Positions 27,801 to 32,801 of a stretch of 64,000 nt of DNA are shown here, in pieces. Source of the stretch: Oncomelania hupensis (lineage: Eukaryota; Mollusca; Gastropoda; Littorinimorpha; Pomatiopsidae). The number at the start of each line of letters is the position of its first letter. Position 1 is the stretch's first letter. The stretch lies in NCBI GenBank assembly GCA_036898135.1, contig CM072522.1, positions 36,716,358 to 36,780,357 of the forward strand, read 5' to 3'. The position numbers and the translations under genes are program-made. The notes below the pieces were generated by a model. That model saw nothing but the letters and a program-made list of their open reading frames with translations, ran no database searches and was not told the origin of the DNA.

Positions 27801-28355
27801 TAAATAATTTGCCTTTTAGGTGAAAAACCGTACCAGTGCGAAGTGGAAGAGTGCGGCAAGCGGTTCGCCGACTACGGCAACTTGTGCAAACATCGCCGGT
27901 CCAGCCACGGGGGCAGCGGCAAAAAACCCAAACCCAACCAGGTCAGGGATGGCGGTGTTGATGCCGGTGGTGAGGGTGGTGTTTTACTGTCCAGCCCACC
28001 GCCTTTACAGACCAAAGAACCGGCCTCCGCTGTCCTACAAAGCCTCCACAAGCGCGACCTGCTCAGCGCGGAGTCGGACCTCTTAGTTTACAGCAAGTTC
28101 TTCTCCGCCGCCTCTTCTTCTCCGCCGCCTTCTTCCTCGTTGCTGCCTTTAGCTGCGGCGGCCTCTTCTTCGACGTCGTTAGGCGGACTCGCCTTCCCGC
28201 TTCCCGCTCCGTCAGGGGGCGTGGCCTTCCCCACGCAATGTCAGGGTCAGGCGTCCAACGACGACGCGTTCCCCCAGCCGTCCTCTTCCTACCCGGACTT
28301 TTCGCAGCCAAGCCAAATGTCGGTGCGGCAGTTGGGGTCTAGCAGTTATTTGTGA
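2604..28355 (+). CDS. C2H2 zinc-finger transcription factor with AT-hook, 11 coding exons
   Basis: Assembled from exons 2604-2873, 4240-4475, 10644-10788, 14842-14991, 16812-17324, 19050-19268, 19655-19784, 21047-21213, 21588-21735, 25504-25587 and 27820-28355. Every junction has AG...GT and the phases match throughout, giving about 865 codons. Domains: acidic N-terminus (1-90); a GWAYDQWRR module (about 137-168); a CAMC...CPGC segment (about 180-195); Asp-rich run (about 240-265); AT-hook RGRPPK (about 281); Lys/Glu-rich basic region (to 438); Glu/Asp run; eight C2H2 fingers from about 497 to 717; Ser/Pro-rich tail. Most fingers are C-x2-C-x12-H-x3-H; finger 5 ends H-x4-H and finger 8 has C-x4-C. 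HTGE-type linkers are present in part. Expected role: nuclear DNA-binding regulator. The target and orthologue are unknown to me; no symbol is justified. The start ATG at 2604 is the first one in the open frame; the 5' UTR is uncertain. Confidence 0.88.
3450..3830 (+). repeat. dispersed repeat X, copy 3
   Basis: Longest visible copy of the family also seen at 300-590 (inverted) and 1064-1290. It carries the GTGACCTTTGACCCTATTTC core, a TCTTTCCCGACTTTGCC stretch and an ACACACACTAACAT end. It lies in intron 1 of the zinc-finger gene. Class unknown. Confidence 0.6.
4240..4475 (+). CDS. zinc-finger gene, coding exon 2
   Basis: Acceptor TGTACAG, donor CA/GTGAGTG, phase 0 in and phase 2 out. After a Pro/Arg-rich start it encodes GWAYDQWRRIGAARGF followed by DTDIACFLMQ. 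This is a compact Trp-plus-Leu helix-like module. I have the impression of similar W-x-R-L...G...D...A-x-x-L segments near the N-terminus of other invertebrate C2H2 proteins, but could not check. Confidence 0.82.
4624..4686. repeat. (AAT)n microsatellite
   Basis: About 21 AAT triplets preceded by a few GAT, directly upstream of the truncated LINE at 4721. Confidence 0.95.
4721..6840 (+). mobile_element. RTE-like non-LTR retrotransposon, 5'-truncated
   Basis: Homology starts abruptly at 4721 inside the ORF2 reading frame, so the 5' end and the endonuclease domain are missing. A one-base frame change lies near 4770. Downstream the reverse-transcriptase frame stays open to 6829. The 3' end is a short tandem GGATA tail, shared by the other copies at 45118, 57196, 57990 and 59288. 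RTE-clade (BovB/RTE-X-like) assignment rests on the short tandem tail and the C-terminal RWEDNIREWTGL and EDRERWSTLV motifs. It sits in intron 2 of the zinc-finger gene. It cannot move on its own as seen. Confidence 0.85.
4790..6829 (+). pseudogene. RTE-like ORF2 fragment: reverse transcriptase and C-terminal domain
   Basis: 679-residue open frame. Visible RT motifs: GKSAGVDNIPTELLQ (fingers), LPKKGN, EEQAGFRAERSTTEQ, VFVDFKKAFDRVWH (about residue 313), VRQGCLLSPTLFN, LRFADDIDGL with the catalytic ADD (about residue 416), and KYLGAIVS. The C-terminal part has LRWYGHVTR and a GGRRRGRPKNRW basic patch. Upstream coding sequence is in another frame and the endonuclease is absent, so I treat it as a broken copy although the RT core looks intact. 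The frame opens without a credible start codon. Confidence 0.85.
6912..6987. repeat. (GAT)n microsatellite
   Basis: About 25 GAT triplets shortly downstream of the LINE tail. It produces an artificial poly-Asp frame. Confidence 0.95.
7125..7226 (+). repeat. dispersed repeat Y, left part, split by the TIR element
   Basis: Contains AGAAGGGACCTAGTGCGTG and GAGCGTCAGGATCTTTAAAG, also present at 26970-27065. The family resumes after the inserted element at about 9996 (CTCTCATCCAAAGGC, compare 27090), so the 7227-9995 element landed inside this repeat. Confidence 0.7.
7227..9995. mobile_element. 2.77 kb terminal-inverted-repeat element with internal satellite
   Basis: Perfect 27 bp inverted repeats at 7227-7253 and 9969-9995 (outer end GAGTGATTCTCCAC), flanked by the 4 bp direct repeat ATAA at 7223-7226 and 9996-9999. 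It interrupts dispersed repeat Y, which supports true insertion. The interior has no transposase frame; about half of it is a tandem array at 8215-9640. This looks like a non-autonomous DNA transposon. The superfamily is not clear from a 4 bp duplication and these ends. Confidence 0.8.
8215..9640 (+). repeat. four tandem ~360 bp satellite units inside the TIR element
   Basis: Unit starts at 8215, 8575, 8916 and 9280, ending at 9640 (lengths 360, 341, 364, 360). Each begins GTCACATGATG, continues with CTCGAGATCCCT, and contains TTTCTCTCCATTAAATGG and TGTTGTTACGCTGAAAC. Unit 3 is shorter because it lacks a TAAAATATCCTG-type piece. Units are highly similar by eye, pointing to recent or homogenised amplification. 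Confidence 0.92.
10095..10352. repeat. compound TCA/TTC/ATT microsatellite
   Basis: Successive runs of TCA (10095-10140), TTC (10141-10164) and interrupted ATT (10200-10352). It yields poly-Ser, poly-Tyr and poly-Leu frames that should be ignored. Confidence 0.95.
10542..10602. repeat. (ATG)n microsatellite
   Basis: About 20 ATG triplets, ending some 40 bases before the acceptor of coding exon 3. Confidence 0.95.
10644..10788 (+). CDS. zinc-finger gene, coding exon 3
   Basis: Acceptor TTTTTAG, donor CAG/GTAATT, phase 2 in and phase 0 out. It encodes a segment with CAMC-x7-CPGC spacing, which could be a small zinc-binding ribbon of its own, distinct from the C2H2 array. It is absent from any long open frame and is recognisable only by phase matching and the Cys pattern. 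Confidence 0.78.
10789..11275. other. intron 3, AT-rich with ATTA repeats
   Basis: No gene seen. Runs of TTAATTAA (about 10970-10990 and 11036-11050) and an internal near-repeat of the exon 3 donor region (AGTCTTTCCTGATGTACATG at 11069) suggest a small duplication of the exon end into the intron. Confidence 0.5.
11276..11549 (-). mobile_element. tRNA/5S-chimeric SINE, copy 1
   Basis: Minus-oriented copy of the family at 48485-48778 and 59897-60198. Read on the minus strand it begins GGTGTCGGACAGCGCAGTGG (A-box-like), then has a segment resembling 5S rRNA (CACTTGGATGGGTGACCGC), a body with GTTGACTCAACTGTGAC, and a tail of TTTACC repeats. This copy lacks part of the 5S-like block (the CCGTCC piece). 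Confidence 0.85.
11645..12275 (+). repeat. 44 bp minisatellite, about 14 copies
   Basis: Unit contains TCTCAATCTCAATGTCT, then GTGTCTTTGCTTGTCT and CTCCATG. Because 44 is not divisible by three and the unit lacks stops, all three forward frames stay open for 228-278 codons; these frames are artefacts. It lies in intron 3, directly before the decayed LINE at 12285. Confidence 0.93.
12285..14480 (+). pseudogene. decayed non-LTR retrotransposon (RT plus C-terminal Cys-rich domain)
   Basis: Frames are broken by several shifts and stops but can be followed in order: KSSGLDGICSEML, AVIVPICKSG, NCRGISLLNMVSK, TQAGFRRGHSMADH, CYVAFVDF, then after a frame change PQGVRQDCVLSPTLFS, LLFADDLTLMS, STEKTKVMVF, then CKRFLGLPRGTP, and near 13930 a CSFC...FLFVCPLY zinc-knuckle-like end. 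3' UTR-like sequence follows to about 14480 (GGCCTAAAGCAATAAACC). It is unlike the RTE copies and is closer to Jockey/I-type elements by motif style. The endonuclease is absent. Not functional. Confidence 0.8.
14196..14297. repeat. (ATT)n and poly-T within the LINE 3' region
   Basis: About 19 ATT triplets at 14197-14254 followed by about 31 T at 14267-14297. Confidence 0.95.
14484..14618 (+). repeat. 15/30 bp minisatellite
   Basis: Alternating CAGTCCCAGTGTTT and CAGCCCCAGTGTTT units, roughly nine copies, following a few CAGT repeats at the LINE 3' end; it grades into irregular TCTCAGTGTCTC sequence up to 14830, just before coding exon 4. Confidence 0.9.
14842..14991 (+). CDS. zinc-finger gene, coding exon 4 (acidic)
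   Basis: Acceptor TGGCAG, donor ATG/GTATAT, 50 codons, phase 0 on both sides. It encodes SPSQDTDDSR followed by a long Asp run built on GAT/GAC triplets, so the acidic tract may itself derive from a GAT microsatellite captured in an exon. Confidence 0.8.
15066..15121. repeat. (GA)n microsatellite
   Basis: About 27 GA dinucleotides with one GC interruption, in intron 4. Confidence 0.95.
15735..16309 (+). mobile_element. 0.6 kb retroposon Z, copy A
   Basis: Full-length-looking copy. The 5' end is CCCCCGTTGGGGTGCCGGG, then GTTTCAGTATAAATAG; the middle carries TTATTATTTAGCAATGTAGG; the 3' end is TAAAGCAATAACC followed by TGTAA repeats. Family borders are fixed by copies B, F and H (see those entries). 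No coding region; no convincing tRNA head. Confidence 0.85.
16812..17324 (+). CDS. zinc-finger gene, coding exon 5 (AT-hook, basic)
   Basis: Acceptor TTTTTCAG, donor AAG/GTATCC, 171 codons, phase 0 on both sides. It starts with an AT-hook core (RGRPPKS) and continues as a Pro-rich then Lys/Thr/Glu-rich low-complexity region with repeated TEKA/TENA units and a second GRPRR cluster. Likely a disordered, minor-groove-binding or nuclear-localising region. Confidence 0.85.
17371..18482 (+). mobile_element. retroposon Z, copy B, interrupted by a second insertion
   Basis: Flanked by an 8 bp duplication TGACTCTT at 17363-17370 and 18483-18490. The element is in two pieces, 17371-17547 and about 18086-18482, which join cleanly when compared with copy A. 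It lies in intron 5. Confidence 0.88.
17548..18085 (+). mobile_element. nested repeat inside retroposon Z copy B
   Basis: About 540 bases starting with AATAATAATAAG and TTATATAGCGCACATATC, containing a CA/TA-rich tract (17755-17860) and a GGTTTTGAGGGCAATTTTG block. CTCTT occurs at both junctions and may be the target duplication. The AGCGCACATAT motif also appears near 30035. Confidence 0.7.
18662..18740 (+). repeat. degenerate TTAGGG-like tract
   Basis: Irregular GTTAGGGTTAGGGC, TTAGGCTTAGGGTTAGG and later AGTTAGGGTTTGGG units over about 80 bases in intron 5. It resembles the metazoan telomere repeat but is too degenerate and short to be a telomere. Confidence 0.65.
18890..19047. repeat. 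TTC / TTGTTC / ATT compound microsatellite next to an acceptor
   Basis: TTC runs (18897-18927, 18956-18977), four TTGTTC units and ATT/ATG runs that end two bases before the acceptor AG of coding exon 6. Confidence 0.9.
19050..19268 (+). CDS. zinc-finger gene, coding exon 6 (start of finger 1)
   Basis: Acceptor ATTAAAG, donor AAG/GTAAAG, 73 codons, phase 0 on both sides. Acidic GEEEEDDDDE, then RRGRKP (AT-hook-like), then the first half of finger 1 (CPQCGARFTRRDALK). The acceptor is preceded by TTC and ATT microsatellites rather than an ordinary pyrimidine tract, so repeat length may affect splicing. Confidence 0.88.
19655..19784 (+). CDS. zinc-finger gene, coding exon 7 (fingers 1-2)
   Basis: Acceptor CTGCAAAG, donor AAAG/GTAGGG, phase 0 in and phase 1 out. 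It completes finger 1 (VHMRLH), gives the TGERPY linker and finger 2 (CDQC...HKRKH), and begins finger 3. The sequence around the donor (GGTAGGGCCTGTGTAAA) is repeated about three times directly downstream, giving extra donor-like sites. Confidence 0.9.
20254..20508 (+). pseudogene. BED-like zinc-finger fragment in intron 7
   Basis: ATG in AACAAGATGG context, then 84 codons. The C-terminal half reads CNTCNKEFSIAHSGTYN then IQRHLD, followed by a stop. This resembles the N-terminal Cys2-His2 domain of hAT-like transposases and related domesticated proteins. No transposase catalytic region follows. Upstream sequence (19860-20250) is unusually CpG-rich for this intron. It may be the remnant of a captured transposase 5' end with its own promoter, or a first exon of an unrelated transcript. 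Confidence 0.5.
20868..20925 (+). mobile_element. retroposon Z, 5'-truncated fragment (copy D)
   Basis: Only the 3' end is present: AATTTGGCTCAGAAGAGTCC, then CTTAAGCAATAACC and the ATGTAATGTAATG tail. Confidence 0.8.
21047..21213 (+). CDS. zinc-finger gene, coding exon 8 (fingers 3-4)
   Basis: Acceptor TTTTCAG, donor CAG/GTGAGT, phase 1 in and phase 0 out. It encodes the body of finger 3 (ECGLTFNLAATLNQHIKIH), a SGVRPF linker, finger 4 (CTVCSKSF...HMRSH) and a TGYKPY linker, stopping at the first Cys of finger 5. Confidence 0.92.
21588..21735 (+). CDS. zinc-finger gene, coding exon 9 (fingers 5-6)
   Basis: Acceptor TTTTAACAG, donor ACAG/GTAAGC, phase 0 in and phase 1 out. It encodes the rest of finger 5 (DCGKSF...HRILVH, with H-x4-H), a TDSKPY linker and finger 6 (CQWCHKRF...HVRIH). 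Confidence 0.92.
21768..21803. repeat. (AAT)n microsatellite
   Basis: About 12 AAT triplets right after coding exon 9. Confidence 0.9.
21887..22667 (+). repeat. 41-42 bp minisatellite, about 19 copies
   Basis: Unit: a C-run, then AAGATGTTGACCAATACAGG, then GATCCAACTCACACCAC. Each unit carries a BamHI-type GGATCC. C-run length varies by a base or two, which shifts frames and keeps long frames open on both strands; none is a gene. One isolated unit is at about 24490-24535. Lies in intron 9. Confidence 0.95.
22676..22945 (+). repeat. GA-rich purine tract
   Basis: About 270 bases of almost pure A/G (GAAAGGAAGAAAGAG, GGGAGAGA units) immediately after the minisatellite. Potential triplex-forming or polypyrimidine-like sequence; frames here are low-complexity artefacts. 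Confidence 0.9.
22950..23900. other. intron 9, nothing recognised
   Basis: AT-rich sequence with no splice-supported coding frame and no copy of the repeat families found elsewhere in the window. Confidence 0.5.
23905..24255 (+). repeat. pair of ~105 bp direct repeats
   Basis: Segments at about 23908-24012 and 24146-24252 share AAATTCAC, CGAAATCCACGA-like and TATAxTTGAAACA blocks in the same order, with roughly 75-80 percent similarity judged by eye. Confidence 0.6.
24485..24690 (+). repeat. solitary minisatellite unit and SINE-like 3' end
   Basis: 24485-24540 is a single copy of the 42 bp unit (AATACAGGGATCCAACTC). It is followed by a segment ending CTTGAGCTGTAAAAGCACTA, similar to the AGCTGGAAAAGCGCT ends at 54290, 56395 and 33995. 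Confidence 0.65.
25022..25325 (+). mobile_element. tRNA-derived SINE
   Basis: The head folds like a tRNA: GCCCAC pairs with GTGGGC at 25091-25096, the A box is TGGCTCAGTGGTAGAAC and the B box GTTCCAATTCC. It continues into SINE-like body sequence ending with GGGTGTAGACGTTAAACC. I do not call a functional tRNA because the B box and anticodon arm deviate. Confidence 0.6.
25504..25587 (+). CDS. zinc-finger gene, coding exon 10 (finger 7)
   Basis: Short 84-base exon between TTGTTTCAG and ACAG/GTAACC, phase 1 on both sides. It encodes linker GEKDF and finger 7 (CTICGSKF...HFRQH). An exon carrying one finger in symmetrical phase could be skipped without breaking the frame. Confidence 0.9.
25830..26220 (+). 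pseudogene. possible LINE C-terminal remnant
   Basis: A frame at about 26030-26090 encodes LCTDKNTNALEESVDHFYCTC, reminiscent of the C-x2-C...H-x3-C end domain of non-LTR reverse transcriptases (compare CSFC...CPLY at 13930). No RT motifs are visible, so weak. Confidence 0.3.
26281..26350 (+). repeat. 20 bp minisatellite, about 3.5 copies
   Basis: Unit GGAGGTGGTTGAGGAGGGAA repeated exactly. Confidence 0.9.
26675..26868 (+). repeat. dispersed repeat W, copy 1
   Basis: Shares with 55815-55992 the blocks GTCTCCTCTAGG, AGGTCAxCTGTCTTTTAC, TTTTTGAACCGTTT and CAATTTAAGAATCCAA. At 55.8 kb the same sequence is bounded by inverted repeats; here those ends are not visible. Confidence 0.7.
26950..27110 (+). 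repeat. dispersed repeat Y, uninterrupted copy
   Basis: Contains AGAAGGGACCTAGTGCGTG, GAGCGTCAGGATCTTTAAAG and TGCTCTCATCCAAAGG in one piece. It serves as the empty-site comparison for the TIR element at 7227-9995. Confidence 0.75.
27165..27265 (-). mobile_element. tRNA-like SINE fragment
   Basis: On the minus strand: TTTGGCTCAGTGGTGTGAGC (A-box-like) and, about 60 bases later, GTGGGTTCAAACCCC (B-box-like). The spacing is longer than in a true tRNA, so a SINE head is more likely. Confidence 0.45.
27820..28355 (+). CDS. zinc-finger gene, last coding exon 11 (finger 8 and tail)
   Basis: Acceptor GCCTTTTAG, phase 1 in, stop TGA at 28353-28355. It encodes the TGEKPY linker, finger 8 with a wider C-x4-C spacing (CEVEEC...HRRSSH), a Gly/Lys patch, and a long Ser/Pro/Ala-rich tail (SSSPPPSSS, PAPSGG) likely to be disordered and possibly transactivating. 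The exon is much more GC-rich than the flanking intron. Confidence 0.92.
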
Positions 28356-28655
28356 GAATGATTGCGTATGATGTTTTTTAAATTTTTTTTTTCCTTCTTT
28401 GTCTTACCCTCGTGGGTGAGTGAGTTAGTCATTGTTGGTAACTCCCCTTTGGGTACACCTCTCTCTCTCTCTCTCATCTAAGTTAAAACTTGCTGAAGAA
28501 AAAAAACCTTTCCGCTTACATTAAGAGCAAACCAAGACAACACTAAAACGTTCATTTTCTTTAGACACCAATTTTATATTGTGAAGATTGTAGAACAGGT
28601 ACCAAGCTAAAATGTGGAACTGCCAGACTTGCAGCGGATGGTAAAGTCATGCTGC

Positions 28656-28887
28656 TAGTGCATTAGTCGGTCAGAATGTATGTGAAAACCACCATTTACT
28701 TGATTTTCTCAGAATACAGTGCATTATTCGGTCAGAATGCATGTGAAAAACACCCTTTACTTGGTTTTCTCCGAATACAGCGCATTAGTCGGTCACAATG
28801 CATGTGAAAAACGCCATTTACTTGGTTTTCTCAGAATACAGTGCATTAGTCGGTCAGAATGCATGTGAAAAACACCATTTACTTGGT
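28656..28887 (+). repeat. 61 bp tandem repeat in the zinc-finger 3' UTR
   Basis: Units start near 28658, 28719, 28780 and 28841 with GTGCATTAGTCGGTCAGAAT and contain ATTTACTTGGTTTTCTC. The array resumes for one unit at 29288-29345 after the inserted SINE. Confidence 0.9.
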
Positions 28888-29287
28888 TTTCGGGGTGGCC
28901 TCGTGGCGCAGTGGATAAGTCGCGCGGTTTCCTATGCCGAAGGTCGCGGGTTCGATTCCCGCAAGGGGCGAACGTATGTGACTTAGGTACGAGACTATTG
29001 AGGTCACCGAGGGTTTTCTCCGGGCACTCCGGTTTCCTCCCTCCCTTCAATAATCGTACAGGATGCAGTCAATATAAAAATTTCAAAAATAAAAATTCGA
29101 TTTTCTTCCGTCTTCTAATAGCGATCTCCCTGCCTTTACACCATCTGTTTGAGTGATGTATGTATATTTGGTGTGTGTGAGGGTAAATGAGACAGGTGAG
29201 CGTGTATGTTGGTATAGATCGCCGCGCTTTGAGCCTTGGGGAAAGGCGCGTACATAGCATCCTGTATTATTATTATTTATTATTATT
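28888..29287 (+). mobile_element. tRNA-derived SINE with CTCCGG central domain
   Basis: Head: TGGCGCAGTGGATAAGTCG (A box) and GCGGGTTCGATTCCCGC (B box plus T-stem). Then GGTTTTCTCCGGGCACTCCG, then a body ending with GTGTATGTTGGTATAGATCG and CTTTGAGCCTTGG, and an ATT tail. It interrupts the 61 bp array of the 3' UTR. The same 3' body occurs inverted at 46711-46870. Confidence 0.88.
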
Positions 29288-29512
29288 AGTCAGTCAGAAT
29301 GCATGTGAAAAACTCCAATTACTTGGCTTTCTCAGAATACACAGTAATTGACCCCCCTTTGCGAAATCTGACCTCAACGCTCTAGATTCATTCAGCCACT
29401 TTGGTAAGTCCTACAATGCCTCCCACTCGCCAAATAACTCCATGCTTGTTTGGTCTCCCTGTATGCAGAAGCTCTTTTTTGGGCTCATTTCTTCCAAAGA
29501 GGTCATGAGTCC

Positions 29513-29518
29513 AATAAA
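29513..29518 (+). terminator. candidate polyadenylation signal of the zinc-finger gene
   Basis: AATAAA in CCAATAAACTTG, 1.16 kb after the stop codon, followed by TG-rich sequence. Other AATAAA-like sites exist further on (about 29730), so which one is used is uncertain. Confidence 0.4.
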
Positions 29519-29519
29519 C

Positions 29520-30990
29520 TTGAAATGATTGTTGGACTGAAATGAAAGCAGTTGCTTCCCTTAGAGCATATTGGCCGTTTCACCATTTGTTCTTGGGGTT
29601 CAACGCATACGTGTGTGCGTCTTGTCGTCAAACGGTTAAATATGTACATGTGTGTGTGTACGTTTGTACATATTTGTGAAAGTCTAAGATTGTTTTATCA
29701 ATGAATGAAGACTTTAAATTGTTTAAAAAAAATTAATAAATGATCATATTTGTCGTACATTATCTAACATGGATGTGTATTAATTTTAAAAAAAAATAAT
29801 TTGACCACATAGTAGAATTCGTTTGTAGGCACAATTAATTTTTTTTACAGATTGTATGCAAATAGCAATGATGTAATTATGCAGTAGTAATTATGTAATG
29901 GTAATTAATATGTTTTGTTTGAACATCAATAGTATTTAGCAGAAAAGGGTGAGGGGAGGAAGGAGGGGGAGGAAGGAGAGCATTTTTACATGTGGCGCGT
30001 GAATGTTATTTAATATTATTGAGGATTTGTATAGCGCACATATTTTGCCGTTCTTGGCGACTCAAGGCGCTGTCCGATATAGGATCTAACTCAAGCCTTC
30101 CGAGGCGCCAATGTTAGAATGTTATAAAAAAAGAATGAACATTTGCTGCCTTGAAAATTTGGTGTTGTCATTTGTTGTTTTTAAATAGTATTTTTTGTTC
30201 TTTTTAAAGAAGAGAGCGCCAAGGCCAAGACGCATTTCAACATCGCAGATCATTTTCAAACTGAAAATCGAGTTTGGCCCTTAAAAGAGAAAAAACCTCA
30301 ACAAAAACGTAAAATAAAAATAGCGATTCACCTAAGCATTTTTAAAACAAACAAAAAAGTAAATAAATTAAACAAAATTAAATGAAAGAGAAATAAAATA
30401 AAACTAAAATAAATAAATTCGTTGGTTTGTGTCCCTGTTACCGGCATTAAGGTGTAATATAAAATTATCACTGCAGTGAAAGCGAGTCTAGCAGGCACAG
30501 AAGGAAGATGCTCCTAGTCCTAAAATTCAAAACTAAGCAGTTGGTGTAAACAAGGATTGTAAATCATGGACCTCTATGTGTGTGGGGGGGGGGGGGGGGG
30601 AAATGAAGGTAGATGGGGCGTGGAGGGGTGGTGTGGGTGGGAAGGGGGATGGACGGCAGAGTTGGCATCATTGTCGTGGGTGGTATTGTTTCATGTTATC
30701 ATTTTGTTCCTTTAAGATTAAATTGAGTTGCAACTCATTAGAAAATTTTGTTTTTCATCCTTTGTTTTCTCCTTTCTGTTAGTGAATGTCGTCATCATCA
30801 TCATCATCTTCTCATCTTAATTTTCTTCCTTCTCTCCTTTATTTCTCTCTTTATCATCATCATCATCTTCTTCATCATCAGCAACATCATTCTCATCTTC
30901 TTCTCCTTTGCCTGCTTCTCTTCATTAAAGCAAGACCAACCAAACAAGCCAAAAATCAACAACAAACACACACAGTAAAACACCCTTGAA
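29520..30990. other. intergenic, no gene recognised
   Basis: AT-rich. It includes a repeat fragment at 30015-30110 (TATAGCGCACATAT, read best on the minus strand), a G-run at 30583-30600 and TCATCA-type short repeats at 30790-30890. No exon-like frame seen. Confidence 0.5.
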
Positions 30991-30994
30991 AGTG

Positions 30995-31541
30995 CTGGGG
31001 GTTTCTTTTTAAATAGTATCCCCACTCTCTGGAAGTTTAGTGCTTTAAATTCCCACTGTCGCTGTCTTTCTCCTTCGTTCTTTCTCATTCCTACTCTGTT
31101 CTATCAATCTACTATACTATCTTCTTCTTCGGTAGACAAGTCACCTAGCTTTTTTTCTTGAAAACTCTTCCAAAATTCCTCATTTGTGTGTGAGGTCTGT
31201 TGTGTCAGTTTGGGAATATTGGACGCTTTCTGCCAAATGGGGCTTCCTATGATATTATTATTTAGCAATGTAGGCATTTTATATGTATACATTTTGTTGA
31301 TATTTTATAATGATGTTTATATTCTAATTTGTTTTTGTTAATGGGGATTCAATAAATTAGAGTATAGCCTCAGCGTCCCCTGCATGGGATGTCTTTATTG
31401 TAAAGTGACCGGTTGGTGGAGAGCCTTCGGTGTTGCCACTAGGGTTGTTTCAGCAGATCTTTTATACGGATCCTGATTTTGTTGTCCTGATTCGACTCTT
31501 TGCAGTCCACTGGACCCTGTAAGCAATGAATAACTAACTAG
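30995..31541 (+). mobile_element. retroposon Z, copy E (variant tail)
   Basis: Same order of blocks as copy A (AGTATCCCCACTCTCTGG to AGCAATGAA) but the tail is TAACTAACTA instead of TGTAA repeats, as in copy L. It belongs to a second subfamily with a CTGATTCGACTCTTTGCAG end. Confidence 0.85.
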
Positions 31542-31609
31542 TTTTTTATCGATCAAAGCTTCTAGACCTTACAGGTAAAAGCTGGTTGAATCTAAACATT
31601 GTATGACAT

Positions 31610-31935
31610 TGTAAGGCAGTGCATAGTCCGGTGACGAGTTTTATTTCGATTGGGTGTTATTGCGTCATGCTGGAATGTTCGAACTTTTCCTCGATCGCAG
31701 AGAGGCTATATAAGTAATGCACTGTCTGCTTGTGAGAATGATCTTTGTAGTGATTTTCAGAAAGCGATCTTGTATGCAGTTGTTGATGTTTGCTGAATAA
31801 AGTTAGAAAGCTTTATACGACGACTCCTTGCCTTGTTGTTGAGTGAACAGGCTGCGTGGATAAATGAACTCGAGTTACACATCTCAAGATTCAAGCATCG
31901 GGACTGAATCAACTATTGATAAATACTGTGTAACA
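31610..31935 (+). mobile_element. BEL/Pao-like LTR
   Basis: Begins TGTAAGGCAGTGC and ends TGTGTAACA, with a TATA box (GGCTATATAAG at about 31688) and AATAAAG at about 31796 in the correct order. It is followed by TTTTGGGGGTCAAGCC, a leader typical of BEL/Pao-type elements. No second LTR or pol region is in the window, so a remnant. Confidence 0.55.
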
Positions 31936-32198
31936 TTTTGGGGGTCAAGCCGCTATCTGTGCCATAGCCAAGGGTTCAACTGCAACAGCAAACGAGTCAA
32001 CGTTACGAGAAGCCGTCATCAAGGGTAGCCGCCAACGAGTTGCGTCTTGAGGGACCAACATACTGGGACTACATCCCCGAAAGATTCAGGTTGATTGCAA
32101 GGGCGTGTAGTCGCTGAAGAGTTGTTTTGTAAACGAACAACAGACCAGGACTACGTGGCTGCCGCAAGACTACGTCAAGGGACAGTCTCGGAGCTACT
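31936..32198 (+). repeat. LTR-element leader and first tandem-duplication unit (part 1)
   Basis: From about 32091 (GATTGCAAGGGCGTGTAG) the sequence is repeated at 33034. Unit 1 is split by the insertion at 32199-32801 and resumes at 32802-33033. A chance open frame runs through here into the retroposon; I do not consider it a gene. Confidence 0.75.
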
Positions 32199-32801
32199 AC
32201 ATTACATTACATTACATTACATGATTATTGCTATAGGCCCAGCGGACTCTTCCGAACCAAATCAGGACCGGACAACCCCTGATCCACATAAAAGATCTGC
32301 TGAAACAACCCTAGTGGTAAAACTGAAGGCTCTCCACCAGCCAGTTACTTTACAATAAAGATATCCCACGCAGGGGATGCTGAGGCTATACTTTAATTTA
32401 TCTAACCCCCGTTTACAAAAACAAAATAGAATACAAACATCATTATAAATTATCAACAAAACACATACATATAAAATGCCTACAGGCTACATTGCTAAAT
32501 AATAACTCATAATAAGTCATAGGAAGCCCTAGTGAACACCTGGCAGAAAGCGTCCAATATTCCCAAGCTGATCCAACAGACCGTACAGACAAATAAGGAA
32601 TCTTGTCCAGGAAGAGTTTTCAAGAAAAAAGGTAGGTGACTGGTCTAGCGAAGAAGATAGTATAGCAGATTGATAGAACAGAGCAGGAATGAGAAAGAAC
32701 AAATGAGAAAGACAGCGACAGTGGGAATTTAAAGCACTAAATTTCCAGAAAGTGGGGATACTATTTATACTGAAATCCCCGGCACCCCAACGGGGGATCG
32801 T
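32199..32801 (-). mobile_element. retroposon Z, copy F, complete with 7 bp target duplication
   Basis: Flanked by AGCTACT at 32192-32198 and 32802-32808. The paralogous duplicate at about 33113 holds the uninterrupted site (GAGCTACTGTACATTGCC), which fixes the element length at 603 bp. Reverse-complemented it starts near CCCCCGTTGGGG and ends with ATGTAATGTAATGTAATGT. Confidence 0.95.

Noticed and set aside
28890..28975. Functional tRNA gene
   Set aside because: A and B boxes are good, but a SINE body with the CTCCGG domain and an ATT tail follows, so it is a SINE head.
32095..32358. 87-codon frame ending in copy F of retroposon Z, with similar frames in copies H and J
   Set aside because: The conserved ending comes from the retroposon sequence itself; the stop overlaps a CAATAAAG motif by chance or as an old signal. 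Start regions differ and there is no sign of selection visible by eye.
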